A DNA stretch of 64,000 nucleotides from Siniperca chuatsi (GCF_020085105.1 NC_058063.1:8397422-8461421); one strand, 5' to 3'. Numbered from the stretch's first letter, positions 37,999 to 51,199 are shown. Program-made: numbers and translations. Notes: a model not told the origin generated them from the sequence alone.

Positions 37999-38755
37999 TT
38001 CTCCAGTGTGACTCAGCGGGGTGACTGATGTTTGTATCGCTCAGTGGCCCCGTCGCTCTCGGCTGCCGTGGAAACCGTGGCGTCTTGAATAACTATAATA
38101 TCATTAATGTGTCCGCTTCCACTTCTGCCCTGTTATTTTAATCTCAGTGTGTATGTGTGTGTGTATGTACGTACATCTGCGTGTGTGTGTGTGAATGAAA
38201 GTATATGGTCTATGTGTGTGTCTGTATAGCAATGTATGATGTGTGTGTGTGCTGAATTGCAATTGGGGTTGATACAACTGTGTGTGTCTGTTATTGTAAG
38301 TGTGTGTGTGTGTATCATTATGTCTGACAGGATATTGTGTGTGTGGTCAAAGTGTGTAAGTAGATGTGAGTGTAAGATAAATGATGTGTGTGTTATTTTG
38401 GGCTCTATGACAATATAAGGAGAGGATTAGGCAAAGTTTTCCTGTTTCTAAGATGATGTTTTAGTCCAGTTGACCTATTTCCCCCATACATAAACACACA
38501 CATGCAAGCATGGATACGTGCATGCAGGCGCACACACGCACACACGTTCGATTCATAAGGTTAATCAATAACCAGATTTTTTTGGTTATGTTTTTTTGCA
38601 TATTTGCGACAGGTGACAAACATCAGCTCTAAATATGCTATTGTTTGTGTGTGTGTGTGTGCACAGATAGAACATTTAACTAATTTAGATTGACAGGAGG
38701 AAAGTGGAGTTTCCACAAGGTGATACTCACTGAAGCTCAAGGTGTGCACTTATGT

Positions 38756-38757
<2 letters not shown>

Positions 38758-38810
<53 letters not shown>

Positions 38811-38812
38811 AA
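38758..38812 (+). repeat. (CA)n microsatellite with AAA interruptions
   Basis: CA run broken by 'aaacacacacacaaac'. Confidence 0.9.
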
Positions 38813-38974
38813 CAAGGGAGTGGAAATATTAAGAAAGAGTCGGCATTGTCTACAACATTTCCCAGAATAAAGCCTTGGAAGACGTGGGATGTAAAAAAGT
38901 TTTACCATTGTACAGCATGGGGTCACAGATCATGAACGCAAAGCTAAATGTAGCAGAATTTAAGATGGGAAACT

Positions 38975-39480
38975 GAGAAATGAAACACACTGCTATTTTG
39001 TTGGTATTCGAGGGGGGAAAAACTAATGAAAGTAGATCCAGAAGAAACAATATCAACATCTATGAATTCACAGAAGATGCAGGAGGAAGGCCAGTCTCTG
39101 ATTCTGTGGTAAGAAGAGAACTATACAGTAAGAAAAAAAGAGAAGATCCAGTTATTGCATGTGATGCTATGAAAACAATAATGTGAGGCAAACTAATCAA
39201 GGTCTCCATCCATAATGGAACAATATAAAACAACATAAAATCACAAAAACAACCAGGAATGGAATATGAAGAAGTAACAATATTTATTTGCTCATGGTAT
39301 CAATAAAGAGCTACACCAAAAAGCTGACAGACCCTCCAACTCTGTGGCAATAGTTTTGAAATAAATTAATGTAATGGGAAATCTAACATATATGTTAAGA
39401 GAACAAAAGAAGAAATATCAGCAAAATGGAAAAAACACTCTAATAGACACTAAAAGATAAAAAAACAGATCTATGAAATA
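38975..39480 (+). mobile_element. Possible degenerate L1-type LINE ORF1 fragment
   Basis: A short frame on the + strand reads RSRRNNINIYEFTEDAGG, which resembles the 'SRRNNIRIYGVPEDAEG' block of fish L1 ORF1 proteins. Further on, in other frames, are ADRPSNSVAIVLK and KRTKEEISAKWKK, which fit the order of downstream ORF1 blocks. It is broken into several frames. Family assignment rests on remembered motifs only. Confidence 0.4.
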
Positions 39481-39596
39481 CTGTTCCTGAAGAAACCAAA
39501 ACACTTTTTTATGTTCGCACTGCAGAACCTTAACCAAACAAACCCCAGTGAGTTTCCACTACTGGAACCAGTAAAACCGTCTCTCTGCCACAACTC

Positions 39597-42500
39597 TCAG
39601 GGGTCTCTGAAGAGCAAGGAGAAGGGGAAGATTTGGCTGCAAAGAGAGAGACAGACACTTTCACAGTTTGTTCTCAACAACAAACTGTGCGTAGGATTAA
39701 TGCAACTGTGGGCTTGTCCCATAAAGCTGCTACTGTATATCATTATTACCATAAAAAGACTACATTTGTAAGATTGTTTGGCATGCTCTTTCAATGCGGA
39801 GATACTTTTGTCAGTCTTTTATGTGCCTAAGGACATCTGGCGTCTCAGCTTGTCTCAACAGACACAGGAATATTGTAATTTCTGTGCTTATAATAGCTGG
39901 ATTTCCCCGATCCATTTTAATCTTTGACAACTTTATTCTTTCAGATGTAAAGTACCAATTAGCTCTTGTTTCTCCTGTGGGTGTAAAAGTCAATCAGATC
40001 TACAAATAAGACAGTGACATCACTATCATCTCCACAAATATGAATCTTACCCTTGCTGTGTGCAGATTTACTGATCTGTTGTTAGGTTCATTTGACAGCT
40101 TTTACTTGTGGCATGCTAGCGAGATACTGTTTACTGTTGGTGTGGCTGCTCTGAACCTGGCTCCTAAGGTCGAAAGTGTACCTTCTCACTGCCCACTGTG
40201 CCGTCATACCAACCTGGCCAGCCGAGTCAGAATTCCTGGCTTCACAGGTGTCCCAGGGACAGAGTCTGCATTGTCTCCTTCCTCATCACCCTCTCTCATG
40301 TCCTGTGTTGTCCCAGGATGCACTTCACCCGGAGTCCCACTTCCTCTTACTGTGTTGACACCTGATTTCTGCTGGGGTTCGTCAAACCTCTTGGTCCCTT
40401 TCTGTGGGAGAGGATGAGAAGAAATTTAAATAAAATAGAACAGAATATGAAATCTTTTTTTTTACAGTAATACAAATGTAATTGAACTGACCGTCCGCTA
40501 ACCCCTCCCACCGAACAGCAACTGTCCAATCATAGCTTTGCAAATATGACTACTGTAGCTTTGGATTTCTCCACATGTTAAAGCAGTGTGCATGGGGCTG
40601 TAGTAAGAGCAATACTCCATATAAAAAGAGTTTGGAGAGTCGTGTCTTTTACAGGAGCAAAAGTGTAAGGAACGGGTTAAACAATGTTTATCTGCTGTAA
40701 CGTAAGCCGCTAACGTTAGCATGCCCGGTTAATTAGCTTACTAACAATAGTAGTAACCTAGCCTTAGCATATGATTAGCTAACTAGATTATTATATGAAG
40801 TTCCAGTGTACTTTAGAAATAGCAATGTTTAGTTGCGTGGCAACCAGTGTAGCACAGCTCCCAGGTGCTATCTTAGCATAGACTGTATATAAAGATGGAC
40901 GACGTGTCTCCACTTCCTCCCCCTGTACAAAAATGAAGCCAAAATATCCCGGATACAGGCGATGCCATTTTGCACTGGTGAGGTCATTTGGAGCCAGAGT
41001 CTGCGAGTAGTGATTGGGGTTGGAGCCGCAATATCAAGGTAAAATTTATTTGACGTGTACCATGTCCCATCTGCTAACACAGAGGGGACGATCATGTTGT
41101 TTTTGGCTTCATTTTTGGAGAGCTGTCATGTCGTCCATCTTTATATACAGGCTATGGGTGCTACTCAAGCCCCCAGGCAGTGCGCCAGGATTGGAAGCCA
41201 ATTTGACATAGTGGCCAACCCGTGTAATTACAACTTCTGGGTCCGTCACATGATGCACACTGGCCCAAAAATACTTTTTACAATAGACTTACATTGTAAA
41301 AGAAGCGGCAGTATACGGTGGATAAATTTTTTTGAGCGTCACAATCCCCGCGAAATTACTTGTTTCACTATTAAAATTTGATCCATTCAGTCCGATAACA
41401 TTTGGCCGCGCGATTAAATAATTTTATCCCCATTCAAGTTAGCAGAGGGCTAAACTGGAAGTTAGCCGGCTCGGCCAGCAGAGTCTCTAGTGCGCTCGCT
41501 CTATGGGCCGCACAATGCGGAAGTGTATGCCGAAGATCCGAGTAGGGTATCTCTGCAGACTGGAGACTTTGAATGGGGTAACTGTTAATCATTTTTTATT
41601 TGGCCAATCAGAGGCTTATAATCCTCTGTCAGTCAAAAACTAATTTAACCAATACGCCACCTGAACCAGTTGTCAATCAGTTTTTAATTCGGCTAATCAT
41701 CTTTCTCATAGAAGAAGGGGGAGGTTCGACACAAAGAAGCAAACTTACCTTGTTTCTCAATGTTTAGATCCGAAATTTTCAGCTCTAGTCAAAGGATCAA
41801 AGTATCAACAGACAACAACGTTTTTAATGAACATTTTAAAGTGGAGGTAGAGAACTTTTGATCATAACAGAATATAGTAACTTTCACCACTGCTCATTTT
41901 AGAAATTACACATTGTAAGTTTATTAGAGACGCTGGCGGCTAATGAGCTATCATCATGGCTGTATGCAGTAAACTGCAAGCTAATGTTAGCTAACTCGCT
42001 AACCTCTATGGGAATTTACAGTAGTAAGCAAATAGGCTAGAAAAGCGTTGGAAACCGGAAATGCAGTAGTGCCCTTGCCTAATGAACGACGGAACAAACT
42101 TTTAAATTAGGCCTTGTAGATCTAATATGAGTGAAAATTCGGCAACTGGACTGCTTATTTCTCGTCTCAAATTTGTTCAGAAACAGATTTTGGTGGACTA
42201 CTAAGGTGAAATAAGTGAAAGTTTACGTAGCCTACTTCATACAACATAACCCTACTACGCATGCTCAAACCCCATCGGCTCACAGAACAAGTGGCCTCAG
42301 GAGGGAGCACTGCAGTTGGATCCTTCTCCCACCGGACATGATCCTGGGAAAATGAAGGCTTGCTAGCTAATGCTGGAAGCCAGAAACAAACATTGTCTGT
42401 TTGATAATCTAATCAAAGAACACGTTTTCTTGCGGTGGCCTTTCTAAAATGAGCAGTGGTTACTATATTCTGTTATGATCAAGGAGTCCGCCCCCCTTAT

Positions 42501-45500
42501 AATACTGTGAAGTGATTTGCTGAATTAAAAAGTGATTGACAACTGGTTCAGGCAGCGTATTGGTGAAATTCAGTTTTTGACTGACAGTGGATTTTAAGCC
42601 TCTGATTGGCCAAATAAAAAATGACTGACAGTTACCACACCCTCTGAGAGTCTCCAGTCTGCAGAGATACAAACTTAGCTAATTTTATTATTTTTTATTA
42701 TTATTATTTATTTTTTTAACCAGGAAGTTGAAATGTTTTGGCTTCATGCGCCACTGAGCAGCTTTCATAGGAATGAATGGAGCCCTGTCTGTGAAGCTGT
42801 ATCCAGTTCTGTTTATACATCCATGGTTTTACTAAAAGTTTAGGGTAATGTTATCAACTCTGTCGTGCTCTGTATTGGATTTGGGGAAGGTGGCACGATG
42901 ACTGCCAAACTCATCAGTTTGTCCAGTTTGATATAAATTTTTTTCTTTACTGTACCAAAATATTAGGTAGCTAATTAGCTAACTAGCTCCATCCTACAAT
43001 ACAAGAGAAATGCTGCTGCTTTATTTCCATGTGTTCATCGTAGATCATAAACTTTGGATGCTGACTATTTACCTGGGACCAGTAAGCTTTAGCATTAGTC
43101 TTTTCTGCATCATTATACAGCACTTAGTTCGCTTGATATTATGTACGTAGCCATCAAATTAATATTTAAGACTTGTTTGCAAGTTTCTCATTTTCATACG
43201 AGTTAGCCAAAAACATTAAAAACTCAGCCGAAGACAGAGTTTCCAACCAACTCATGGAGTTGATGTTAGTTAGTTAGCTAGCTAATAAAATATGCTAAGG
43301 ACAGTTTTCATTTCAACCAGTAAAATTGATGCTCGGTGACTATGAGAAGCCTGCTTTCGTCCACTTCCGTCTGAAGTGGACCCACTGTTAGCACGAATTT
43401 TGAGTGGTAAATCTGCCACTGTTATCACTGTTAACTGCATACGTGCCTTGCTAGAATGGAAAACTTGACAGGCCTAGCAACAATGACTATGAGTGGTGGG
43501 GCTTAGCCAATGGCAAATTGGATTCTTCTATTTGCCTCAGTGTCAAAGATTTGAATGGAATTCCTTATAATAAAAATGGACATTTGAAAACCCAATATTT
43601 TTTCTTCGTCTTTTGACTACACTTCTCTTGAATTTGTTTGTGCAATCAGAACCTATGCTTAATGATCACCTTCATTGTTCAAACTTAATCCTTTTTAAAG
43701 CTGGTAGACTTGTATTGGCACTTCCTTCTCAGAAAATAAATACCTCAATGGGCTGACATAATTAGTTTAAATCATTTTTTCCACTTGAAACAAATGTGAG
43801 GGGAAAAAGCAAAGCTAAAGAAGAGGTAGAAAAAAAGTCAGAGTGGACCAATGTAAAAAAATCCACAGGATTAGATGAGATGAAAGGCCATGGAGGAAAA
43901 GAGAGTGGGGTGGAGGGTAATTTTGGGACTAAGTTGCTAATCAATCTGAAGCACATCACCTGAAATACACACTCTCTCACATACACACAATTACATAGAA
44001 ACACGTACACTCTCTGTCTGACGTAATACTATTATTAACCTTAATCACACTTGTTATCCTACCTGTCTGCGCTAATGTTAGCCTGGGGCAACAATAAAGA
44101 CAACAATAAAGTGTGTGTGTTTATAGATGTGGTAGAGAGGAAACGAAAGGGTGGGATGAGATTGAAATTGGAAGATGAATTGTTGGAATCAATTAATTCT
44201 AAACAACTGTGGGCTGATTTATTTGACATTTGAGAGAGTGACAAATCAGGTAACCAGTTAAATGTGATGAGTGAAAGACTGAACTGAATTAATAAAAGAA
44301 AAGAATCACCTTGTCAGCAAGTCCTGGATCTTCCTTGACCTCTCTCCCTGAATGTGCATTGTCCACATGCAGCCCGCTGAAAGTTGGATACAACAAAGTT
44401 TATTCTTACATTAACAGAACAATTACTGCGTAAATTCTTTGAAAGTGTGGTCACATAAAACATGAGGAACTTTTTACTTTAAAATGAAGTTTTGTTCTTG
44501 ATTTGTATGTTTATGTAATAGTCATCACAGAACCAGAATACCCAATACACATATAGAATACACATTAAATGAACAAGGCTGCTCTGTTGGAAATGGAAAG
44601 AGTAACGCAAGATAAAGAATGAGAGGACCATGCTTGATGATCTCAATTTCTGCCATTAAGCTTTGTGTCTAACTTTTGTTCATCTGTCATTTAATTTGTC
44701 ACAGAATTTTAACAGAATTTGTGTATCAAAATAATATAAATTATTATATAGGAGAAGAAAATGATGCCATACAATGAAAATCAGTGCTTATCTGTCAATG
44801 TCCCTGTTTTGTATTTAAATTTGTGGGTGTCATGCCTCATAGTGCATGCCTCCAAAGGCCTTTAGTTACATGTTAGTTAATTAAAATGAATTATTTTGCA
44901 GACAACACCAACAATCGTCTCTTTGATGCTCTTTGTTGACAAGTGTGATTGCATGACTGTTACAACAGGTTGTTGTATTTTAATTTAAGAGGTGTAGGAA
45001 AATATGCACCTTATCAAATGCATCACCTTCATTTAGCAGACACTTTTTGCCAAAGTGACTTACAAGAAGTGCATTCAGCCTACATAGGAGCAAGAACTAG
45101 ATGTCGTCAAAAATATTTATAATCTGACAGCGCTGACAGACAGAAGAAATTGCATAGGCCGACCAGTGGCTTAAATATTTTTGCATTCAATTGACTTGAA
45201 TGAGCTACAGCTGCAGAGGGCCATTTAAATTCAGCAACAGGCTACAGCCCTCAGAGCTTCAGCTTCACAGATCTAAAAGGCATAGTGGTGCAGACCATCA
45301 GGCTGAAGGTCTGTGAGAAGGAAAAGAAAAGTTACACAACAGAACCAAATACTCCACAGAAAAGGGCCCTGAGCACCAAGGTTGCAGACAAATATGAGAC
45401 AAAGATATGCAGCTTCAGTCTCTGGATAATGAGAACACTGCAGAAGAGGCCTGACAAAGTGGGAAAATATTAGAGCAAACTCTACTAAGAAGAAAGAAGA

Positions 45501-45969
45501 AGGCAGCGGAGATGTTTCTGGCTCAGCAGGAGCCAGAAAGTGCAGACAAGCACGAGGTCATGGTTGTCCTGACCCAGGCTGGGCACCAACTGTCTCCTCA
45601 GGCCTCTACATGAGAGCCAACAGACCCTCAAGGAGAAAGAGAAAGAGTGGACCAAGAGCAGGACTAACATGTGGGCAAGATTTCTCTTCTGGAGAAGAAG
45701 TCCAAAAGTCCAAAAGGGCTAGACTTTTGCAGAGTAGAACAATCAATGCCCTGATCCTGATTGGGAAGGAAAGAAAGTAGAAAAGGAAGATGGAAAAATT
45801 TGTCTAAAAAAAAAGAGAAAGAAATAGTGTTGAGAGAAAATATACAAGCTGTCATTTTTTGTCCGTTCTACGTCCACACTTGTTCTTTGAAACTCATTAT
45901 TTTCTGTTCCCATTTTTCCAGCAAGTTTAACACAAAAACAAACCATCTGTCTCTCCAGGGCAACATGTA

Positions 45970-46023
<54 letters not shown>

Positions 46024-46466
46024 GCAGTATGTAGGAAGACCCTGAGAGTAGAAAGGACACATACTGCTGCCAGTGTGTGTGAACTTGTACCTCTGTGTGT
46101 TTATGTGTAGCACCTTTGTAAGGACATGTAAGTGTAATGGTCAATGTGGTGAATATAATTCAGTGAGAATTGCTCACTGAAACTTGATTTCCTGTGAACT
46201 GGTAATGATGCTTGAGGCCCTGCTGTTTGCAGGATGTTTACACAGTTTGTGCATCTGAGTGTGTGTTCCTCAAGTTAAAAAAATGAGACAATTCTGTTTA
46301 TACAAGTTAAATACAAACTAGGTGGAGGGCAAGACCTTGTTTGTGTGTGTGTGTGTGTGTGTGCATTTTAAATAATAATTTTCGCCCCACTGATCTGACT
46401 GTCAGTGTGATTGAGGTGGCGCCCGTTCGCCTCTTGTCTGTTTCATAACTGCAAGAATCACTGGAG

Positions 46467-46505
<39 letters not shown>

Positions 46506-49500
46506 ATGTGCGAAACAGGGCAGTTGTCAGAATGGATGTCTTAGTGATTTTATGAATAAGAACACTTACTTTCATCTCTACACTATGTGTATACAGATGT
46601 GTGTGGACGTGTATGATGCTAGAGTGAACAAGCTTCCTATTATTCCACCCATCATCTTCGGCACATTATCCACATCACCACCCTTACAGCAATACATACT
46701 GTTCACACTGAAGAGGAATAAAGAAAATAATCAATGCCAGCTTGGCAAATCAATTTACCCATGCCTACTTTTGTCAATATACATTACAGCACACTGTAAT
46801 CTATGGTGAAGTCAATAATGCCTACTGTATTTCTACTCTCACAAAAATTGACCTATCACAGTTTTATCATTAGTGCTGTGATGATACAAAGACAGTTTTT
46901 GTAATTCTTACATTATATATTGCTGAGAGAGAGGGCTTTATGTGTCCTACACTTGATTATCTCAGAGCCTATCCAGAGACTTCATTTAGCAACCTCTCTG
47001 TTTGGCTGAATGTTGTGGTTTTAGAGTAGAAAGTAAGAGTGGGTGATATGGATAAAATCCTCTATCATGGTATATATATTATACTGTACAATTTATATAT
47101 ATTGTGATATTGTACATTTTCTGCAAAATCAATGGAGCAACTTTATGGATACAATAACCAGATAGGAATGTCTGTTTTTGATGTTTTTGATGCAAAAACA
47201 ATACAAAAATCCACTTTTGTCATAGAACAGTCCTGTTCATTGATTTACAACACATGCCCACAATGGCCTTATACACACAGATATTAAATGGATAGCTACC
47301 GTAAGTATAAATGGTATGGGGAAATCTTTGACAGTTGGCAAATTTATATTGTCTAATGATGAACATAGTCATATCACCAAACTCTAGTAGAGAAAATGGC
47401 TTACAGATTAGCTCTACAGTAGTAAAGAGAGCTCTCACCCAACCATAGAAACCTTGCTTTCAGCCTCCAAGTCATTGATTAAGTCCTTTATTATGGCCTC
47501 CTCTAGTGGTGAATCTCTTTTACAGCGCTTTGACTGTGGCTCACAAACAGAGGGGAATCGCTGTGCAACCACTTTCTCCTAGAAAACACACATTAGCGTA
47601 CTGTATATGATACATGGCATGAGGTGGATACTATATAATTTATACACAACTGTAGGTGTACAACATAAAACAATCCAATATAACAGCCCTGCAACAAATT
47701 GCAGCTTTGTGAAGTTGGTAATGTTCAGTTCTTATTGACACTGTCAGAGAGGTGTTGATTCAACTCTATAATAATGTCTGGCACCGCATTCTGGGGTGTT
47801 GTTGTATTGCACAGTTCTATATTGTAGTATTTATCTCCACAACACTGGACATAGTGTACACACACACACACACAACCACACACACACTAGCCTGTATTGT
47901 CATTGTGAGAATGTGAGTAACATAACAACAACTCACTGGGTTCAACTTCTCCTCTGCTTGCTTTTCTGAAACAAGATAAATACATGTGAGACATCAACAT
48001 GCCTGAATAGTACGTCAATAAGTATATTGGGTTGATTGAGCACATAAGGTACCTGCACATTACCACTTTTCAGTGCGGGAGAGTGGTCAGGCCAATAGAG
48101 CCTATATAGCCCTGACACATGACACTATCCAAGGTTACAAAATCTGTAACATTAATTACTACAGTATGTGTCACTGTTACTGTTGCACCATATCTCTCTC
48201 TTGATGCACAATCAGTTCAATAACAAATGTGCATGTCTTTGTACTGGTAACATGTAATGCTTTGCAAGTACAGGATGTATTTTGTGAATACTCTGTGTCA
48301 TCACAGCAACTGGATAAGATGTGAGTTTTTGCACATGTGTGTTCATCCTCACCATTCAGCACGTTTTTCTCCAGGTAGAGCATAAGAATAAACGGGTAGG
48401 CTCTCAGCTTCCTCTCACCATATTTGCACATCACCTTAGACACTCCCTCCCAACGCTTCTTATCTGGTAGCTACAGTTAAGAAAATACAGTGAACTTCTA
48501 GAAAAAAGGCATTTAGCAAATAGACTATCAGTAGCTGTAATCTTTGCTCTGTATTTTTGCAGTATAGCAATTTAAAAGTAATACACATAGCTGCTACAGT
48601 ACCATCTACTAAAACACGAGCATGCACTATAGTGATCTCAACACTGAATATTAGTTGTGACCCTCATTCCATTGGGTCCCCACTTTGTCTTATTCCCTGT
48701 TACTCTTTACAGTTTGCTACATAAAACACAGACATGCAACAAGTCTCACATAAGATGTAAAAGCACTGTCAATGAAAGCTGGTGACAAACTTCCACATCT
48801 GCATGACCTCATCCCCATGTATCACTGTAACGAAGGCTGGAAGTGTGGTGGAGAGATATACAGTATTGATATGGGGATGATTAGTGGAATAGGTAGCTGG
48901 CAGACAAACAGATACACTAATGGATGAATAAACTGATGAACTCACTGTAAAGGATACAAGGGAAGACAACAAAGTGGGCACTAGAGAAGGGTTGAAGACT
49001 GTCCAGGTTGCCGAGAACAGTTCTGATAATTTCCTGAAAACAGAGAAGAGAAAGAAAGAGAGAGAGAGAGTTAAAGCGAGGGAAATAACATAGACAATTA
49101 ATTTGATTAAGAGTAGAATTCTGACAGAGCGACTAAGCAGGCGAGCGGCATCCATAATTACCTCCAGTTCCTGATTGAAGCAGTTTCCTCCCATAACCTC
49201 ATCTCCACTGATAAAATATATTATACACATTATAATATGTTCACAACACATTTGTAAAAGATGATATACAGTATAAGCAGTTCAAGTTTTGGTAACTTTT
49301 TTCAAATGCTGTAAAGCTGATTACAGTATAAGGCATTGTATACATCAGTGAATGCCTTAAAGGGCTTTGACTGTTGAGCACAAATGTCAAACGGTAAGAA
49401 GATATAACGCTGGAATGCTGCTGAGCCGTGAGTGTCAAAAAATATTAGGTATAGTTTAAATATAAAGAGTCTTCTTCACTCACAAGGAAAAACGGCTTTA

Positions 49501-50479
49501 AGGCATTTTAGGACTCTTATTGTAGGATGTTATCCCTGAATAAAGGCAGACAGATCCTGTGGGGCCTTTTTTTTGCAGATGAAATGTCAAGAAAAACTTA
49601 GGTAACCCACATCAGAACATGTACTAGTAGGCAGTAGCGTTGGAGTTAAAATGGAGAAAACAGATCAATGTTTCATCTCTTGCCTGAAGCTCAGCCGTCT
49701 CCCAAACTGCTTTAGAGACTGAAGAACATTTTGCAGTACTTTGAAGAATTGAATCTTCAGGAGAAAAAGGGAAGCGAAGAATGGAAGGAACCTATGAGTG
49801 GATGCAGCATCGATCAATAGTCTTTCTCTTGCTGGTATGTTTGAGCTTATGGATTTTGAGCTTGTGCTGTTTTGCTCTGCTTTCAAGAAATTAAAAGTGA
49901 AAAAGAGAAGGAACTAATAATGGCAAACACATTTAAAGAATGCCAGAAAAAGAATTACTCACGTCTGTAGTTGCTCTAATGCAGAGCCTAGTCTCTGTTT
50001 TAAGTTTGGTCTCAAAATACTTTTTTCTCAAGCTATTTTTTGTATTTTCTTGTAGGTTCTTCATTTGGAATGGTCTCAGGTTTGGCCACAGGTAAAGCAC
50101 AACCAGCTAAATTATTTCATTTCTGGTTATTTCTAGTCATCTCTAGCTTGGTGTTGGGATGGTACCCTATTTTCTCTGCCACTGTCTATCTTCTCTTTTT
50201 CTTGGTTCCCCTTTATCTCAGCCTTCAGTTGAACTAAATTTATCAATGGTCTTGTCTTGCGCTCATATTATACTTCTTGCTCTCACCAAAAGGCAGAACA
50301 TTGGTGCAAGGAAGAATAGATATTAAGTATAAACATGAGGCTGTGAAGATGTAGGCTAAAGACCAATGTCTATCTTGCCTGTAGCTGCTGCCTCTTCTGA
50401 TCTTGAACTTGTAGATAAAACTACCAGCTTTGAAGAATCGAGTTTCGGGGACAGGGAAGGAGAAGGCCTGCAGTGGCAT
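39597..50479 (-). CDS. majin: Membrane-anchored junction protein (MAJIN)
   Basis: Meiotic telomere factor that, with TERB1 and TERB2, tethers telomeres to the inner nuclear membrane. Exons in transcript order are 50479-50379, 49207-49162, 49033-48958, 48463-48353, 47965-47937, 47578-47439, 44376-44310, 40401-40214 and probably 39636-39597. Phases fit throughout, and the total is 265 residues; I recall mouse as about 256. The N-terminal domain is clear: MPLQAFSFPVPETRFFKAGSFIYKFKIR matches human MSLKPFTYPFPETRFLHAGPNVYKFKIR. Next come RTVLGNLDSLQPFSSAHFVVFPYKKRWEGVS and CKYGERKLRAYPFILMLYLE. The middle is acidic/basic and low complexity, with a KRCKR nuclear-localisation-like cluster. The first intron uses a GC donor. 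The last exon, QIFPFSLLFRDP, is short, and I do not see a full membrane span, so the C-terminus is uncertain. It lies next to gpha2, as in human. Confidence 0.88.
40879..41154. mobile_element. 276-bp element with 25-bp terminal inverted repeats
   Basis: TAGACTGTATATAAAGATGG... (40879-40903) and its reverse complement at 41130-41154 match at 24 of 25 bases. The interior has 'aatgaagccaaaatatccc' words that recur in the 51477-51942 insert. Non-coding, in the majin intron. Confidence 0.7.
41549..42669. mobile_element. 1.1-kb foldback element in a majin intron
   Basis: The left arm begins TATCTCTGCAGACTGGAGAC and runs to about 41905 (...TGCTCATTTTAGAAA). The right arm runs from about 42443 (TTTCTAAAATGAGCAGTGG) to GTCTCCAGTCTGCAGAGATA at 42669. 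Inside the arms, the pairs 'tatttggccaatcagaggc' / 'gcctctgattggccaaata' and 'gaaccagttgtcaatca' / 'tgattgacaactggttc' confirm long inverted arms of about 225 bp or more. The left arm is longer by insertion. No transposase frame was seen in the 540-bp centre. Confidence 0.8.
42670..44309. other. majin: majin intron, no further features
   Basis: AT-rich intronic DNA with scattered 'gttagctagcta' words near 42965-43290, probably old repeat remnants. No exon was found. Confidence 0.5.
45970..46021 (+). repeat. (CA)n microsatellite
   Basis: Uninterrupted run of about 26 units in a majin intron. Confidence 0.95.
46469..46503 (+). repeat. (TG)n microsatellite
   Basis: Uninterrupted run of about 17 units in a majin intron, with a shorter GT run at 46337-46362. 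Confidence 0.9.
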
Positions 50480-50699
50480 GGCTGACCAAAATCATAAAAT
50501 ACACACATTCATTTATTTATTAATTGATGGCCTGTTGGTTCAGAGGGCAACCAACATACAGAATACATGTCAACATCACTGAGGAAAATGTTGAATTGGT
50601 TTAGCTTGCTAACTAGGACAAATTTAAGATACAGTAGGCTATAACTAACTGCCTTTACTCATGTAAAAACTGTAGAAATTCTTGGTTCCCTCTCTCGCT

Positions 50700-51181
50700 C
50701 TCTCTCTCTTAATATTACCGTGTCTAGAGAAAATGGCGAACATGAAATTTGTAGGTCATCCAGCAAGCTTCACATCCACATCCCTCCAGCAGTCAACAGT
50801 TAAAACTGTGATGATCGTCAATCACACTCTTGACTCGCCTCGAGATTCGCTGAACAGGGCGAATTCCCGCCTTCCGGTCGCTATGCCTTCTTTGATTAGC
50901 TAGATCTTCTTCCAATCAGCGGCGTCAGAGAAGGCGTCACTATGGTGACGGGTGACACCGCCAAAACTGTCACATGACTGTCAGCGGACCACGTGTAGCG
51001 GAAAGGAGTAGTTGTAAAAATTCCTCTCTGTATATCGGTTAAAGTTAGAAGTGGTTACGGTCTCCCTTTTTTACTCGTGGCATTTCCTTTCACACTTTTC
51101 CTTTAGTATGTGAATAGGCGACAGGTCGATGCCTATTTATGCGATCTCCCTCAAAATAATTCAACTGAAAGGGTCCAAAAG
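50700..51181 (+). promoter_or_regulatory. Promoter and 5' UTR exon of AKR copy 1; possibly shared with majin
   Basis: GC-richer segment about 220 bp upstream of the majin start codon and pointing toward the AKR gene. It holds a CCAAT box (TTCCAATCAGC, near 50910), CACATG (50971-50976) and CACGTG (50990-50995) E-boxes, and GTGACACCGC (50952-50961), which fits the antioxidant-response core RTGACNNNGC. A conserved donor, CCAAAAG|GTGAGA at 51181/51182, is also present in the right unit. The location between divergent genes suggests a bidirectional promoter; this is an inference. Confidence 0.5.
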
Positions 51182-51199
51182 GTGAGATAAAAATATTTA

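Larger units (their letters stand above)
35365..38970. other. Intergenic region between gpha2 and majin
   Basis: No gene was found. It contains a GA run at 37832-37857, the CA run at 37950-37997, GT-rich low-complexity DNA at 38145-38395, and the CA run at 38758-38812. Short open frames here are low-complexity or have no recognisable domain. Confidence 0.5.
44377..47438. other. majin: majin intron with repeats
   Basis: About 45022-45110 contains 'catttagcagacactttttgccaaagtgacttaca', which resembles a teleost-wide interspersed repeat (consensus CATTTAGCAGACGCTTTTATCC). The stretch 45240-45780 has a coding-like look but no recognisable product. Microsatellites are at 45970-46021, 46337-46362 and 46469-46503. 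Confidence 0.5.

Noticed and set aside
45240-45780. Coding-looking stretch with several overlapping short frames (for example 45285-45473, +)
   Set aside because: No family was recognised and the frames are broken. It may be an old processed pseudogene or LINE piece, but nothing supports a specific call.
48769-49251. 160-codon open frame on the - strand
   Set aside because: It reads the majin exon 49207-49162 in frame but then runs through an intron. The majin exon 49033-48958 lies in another frame, so the long frame is a composite and not a gene.
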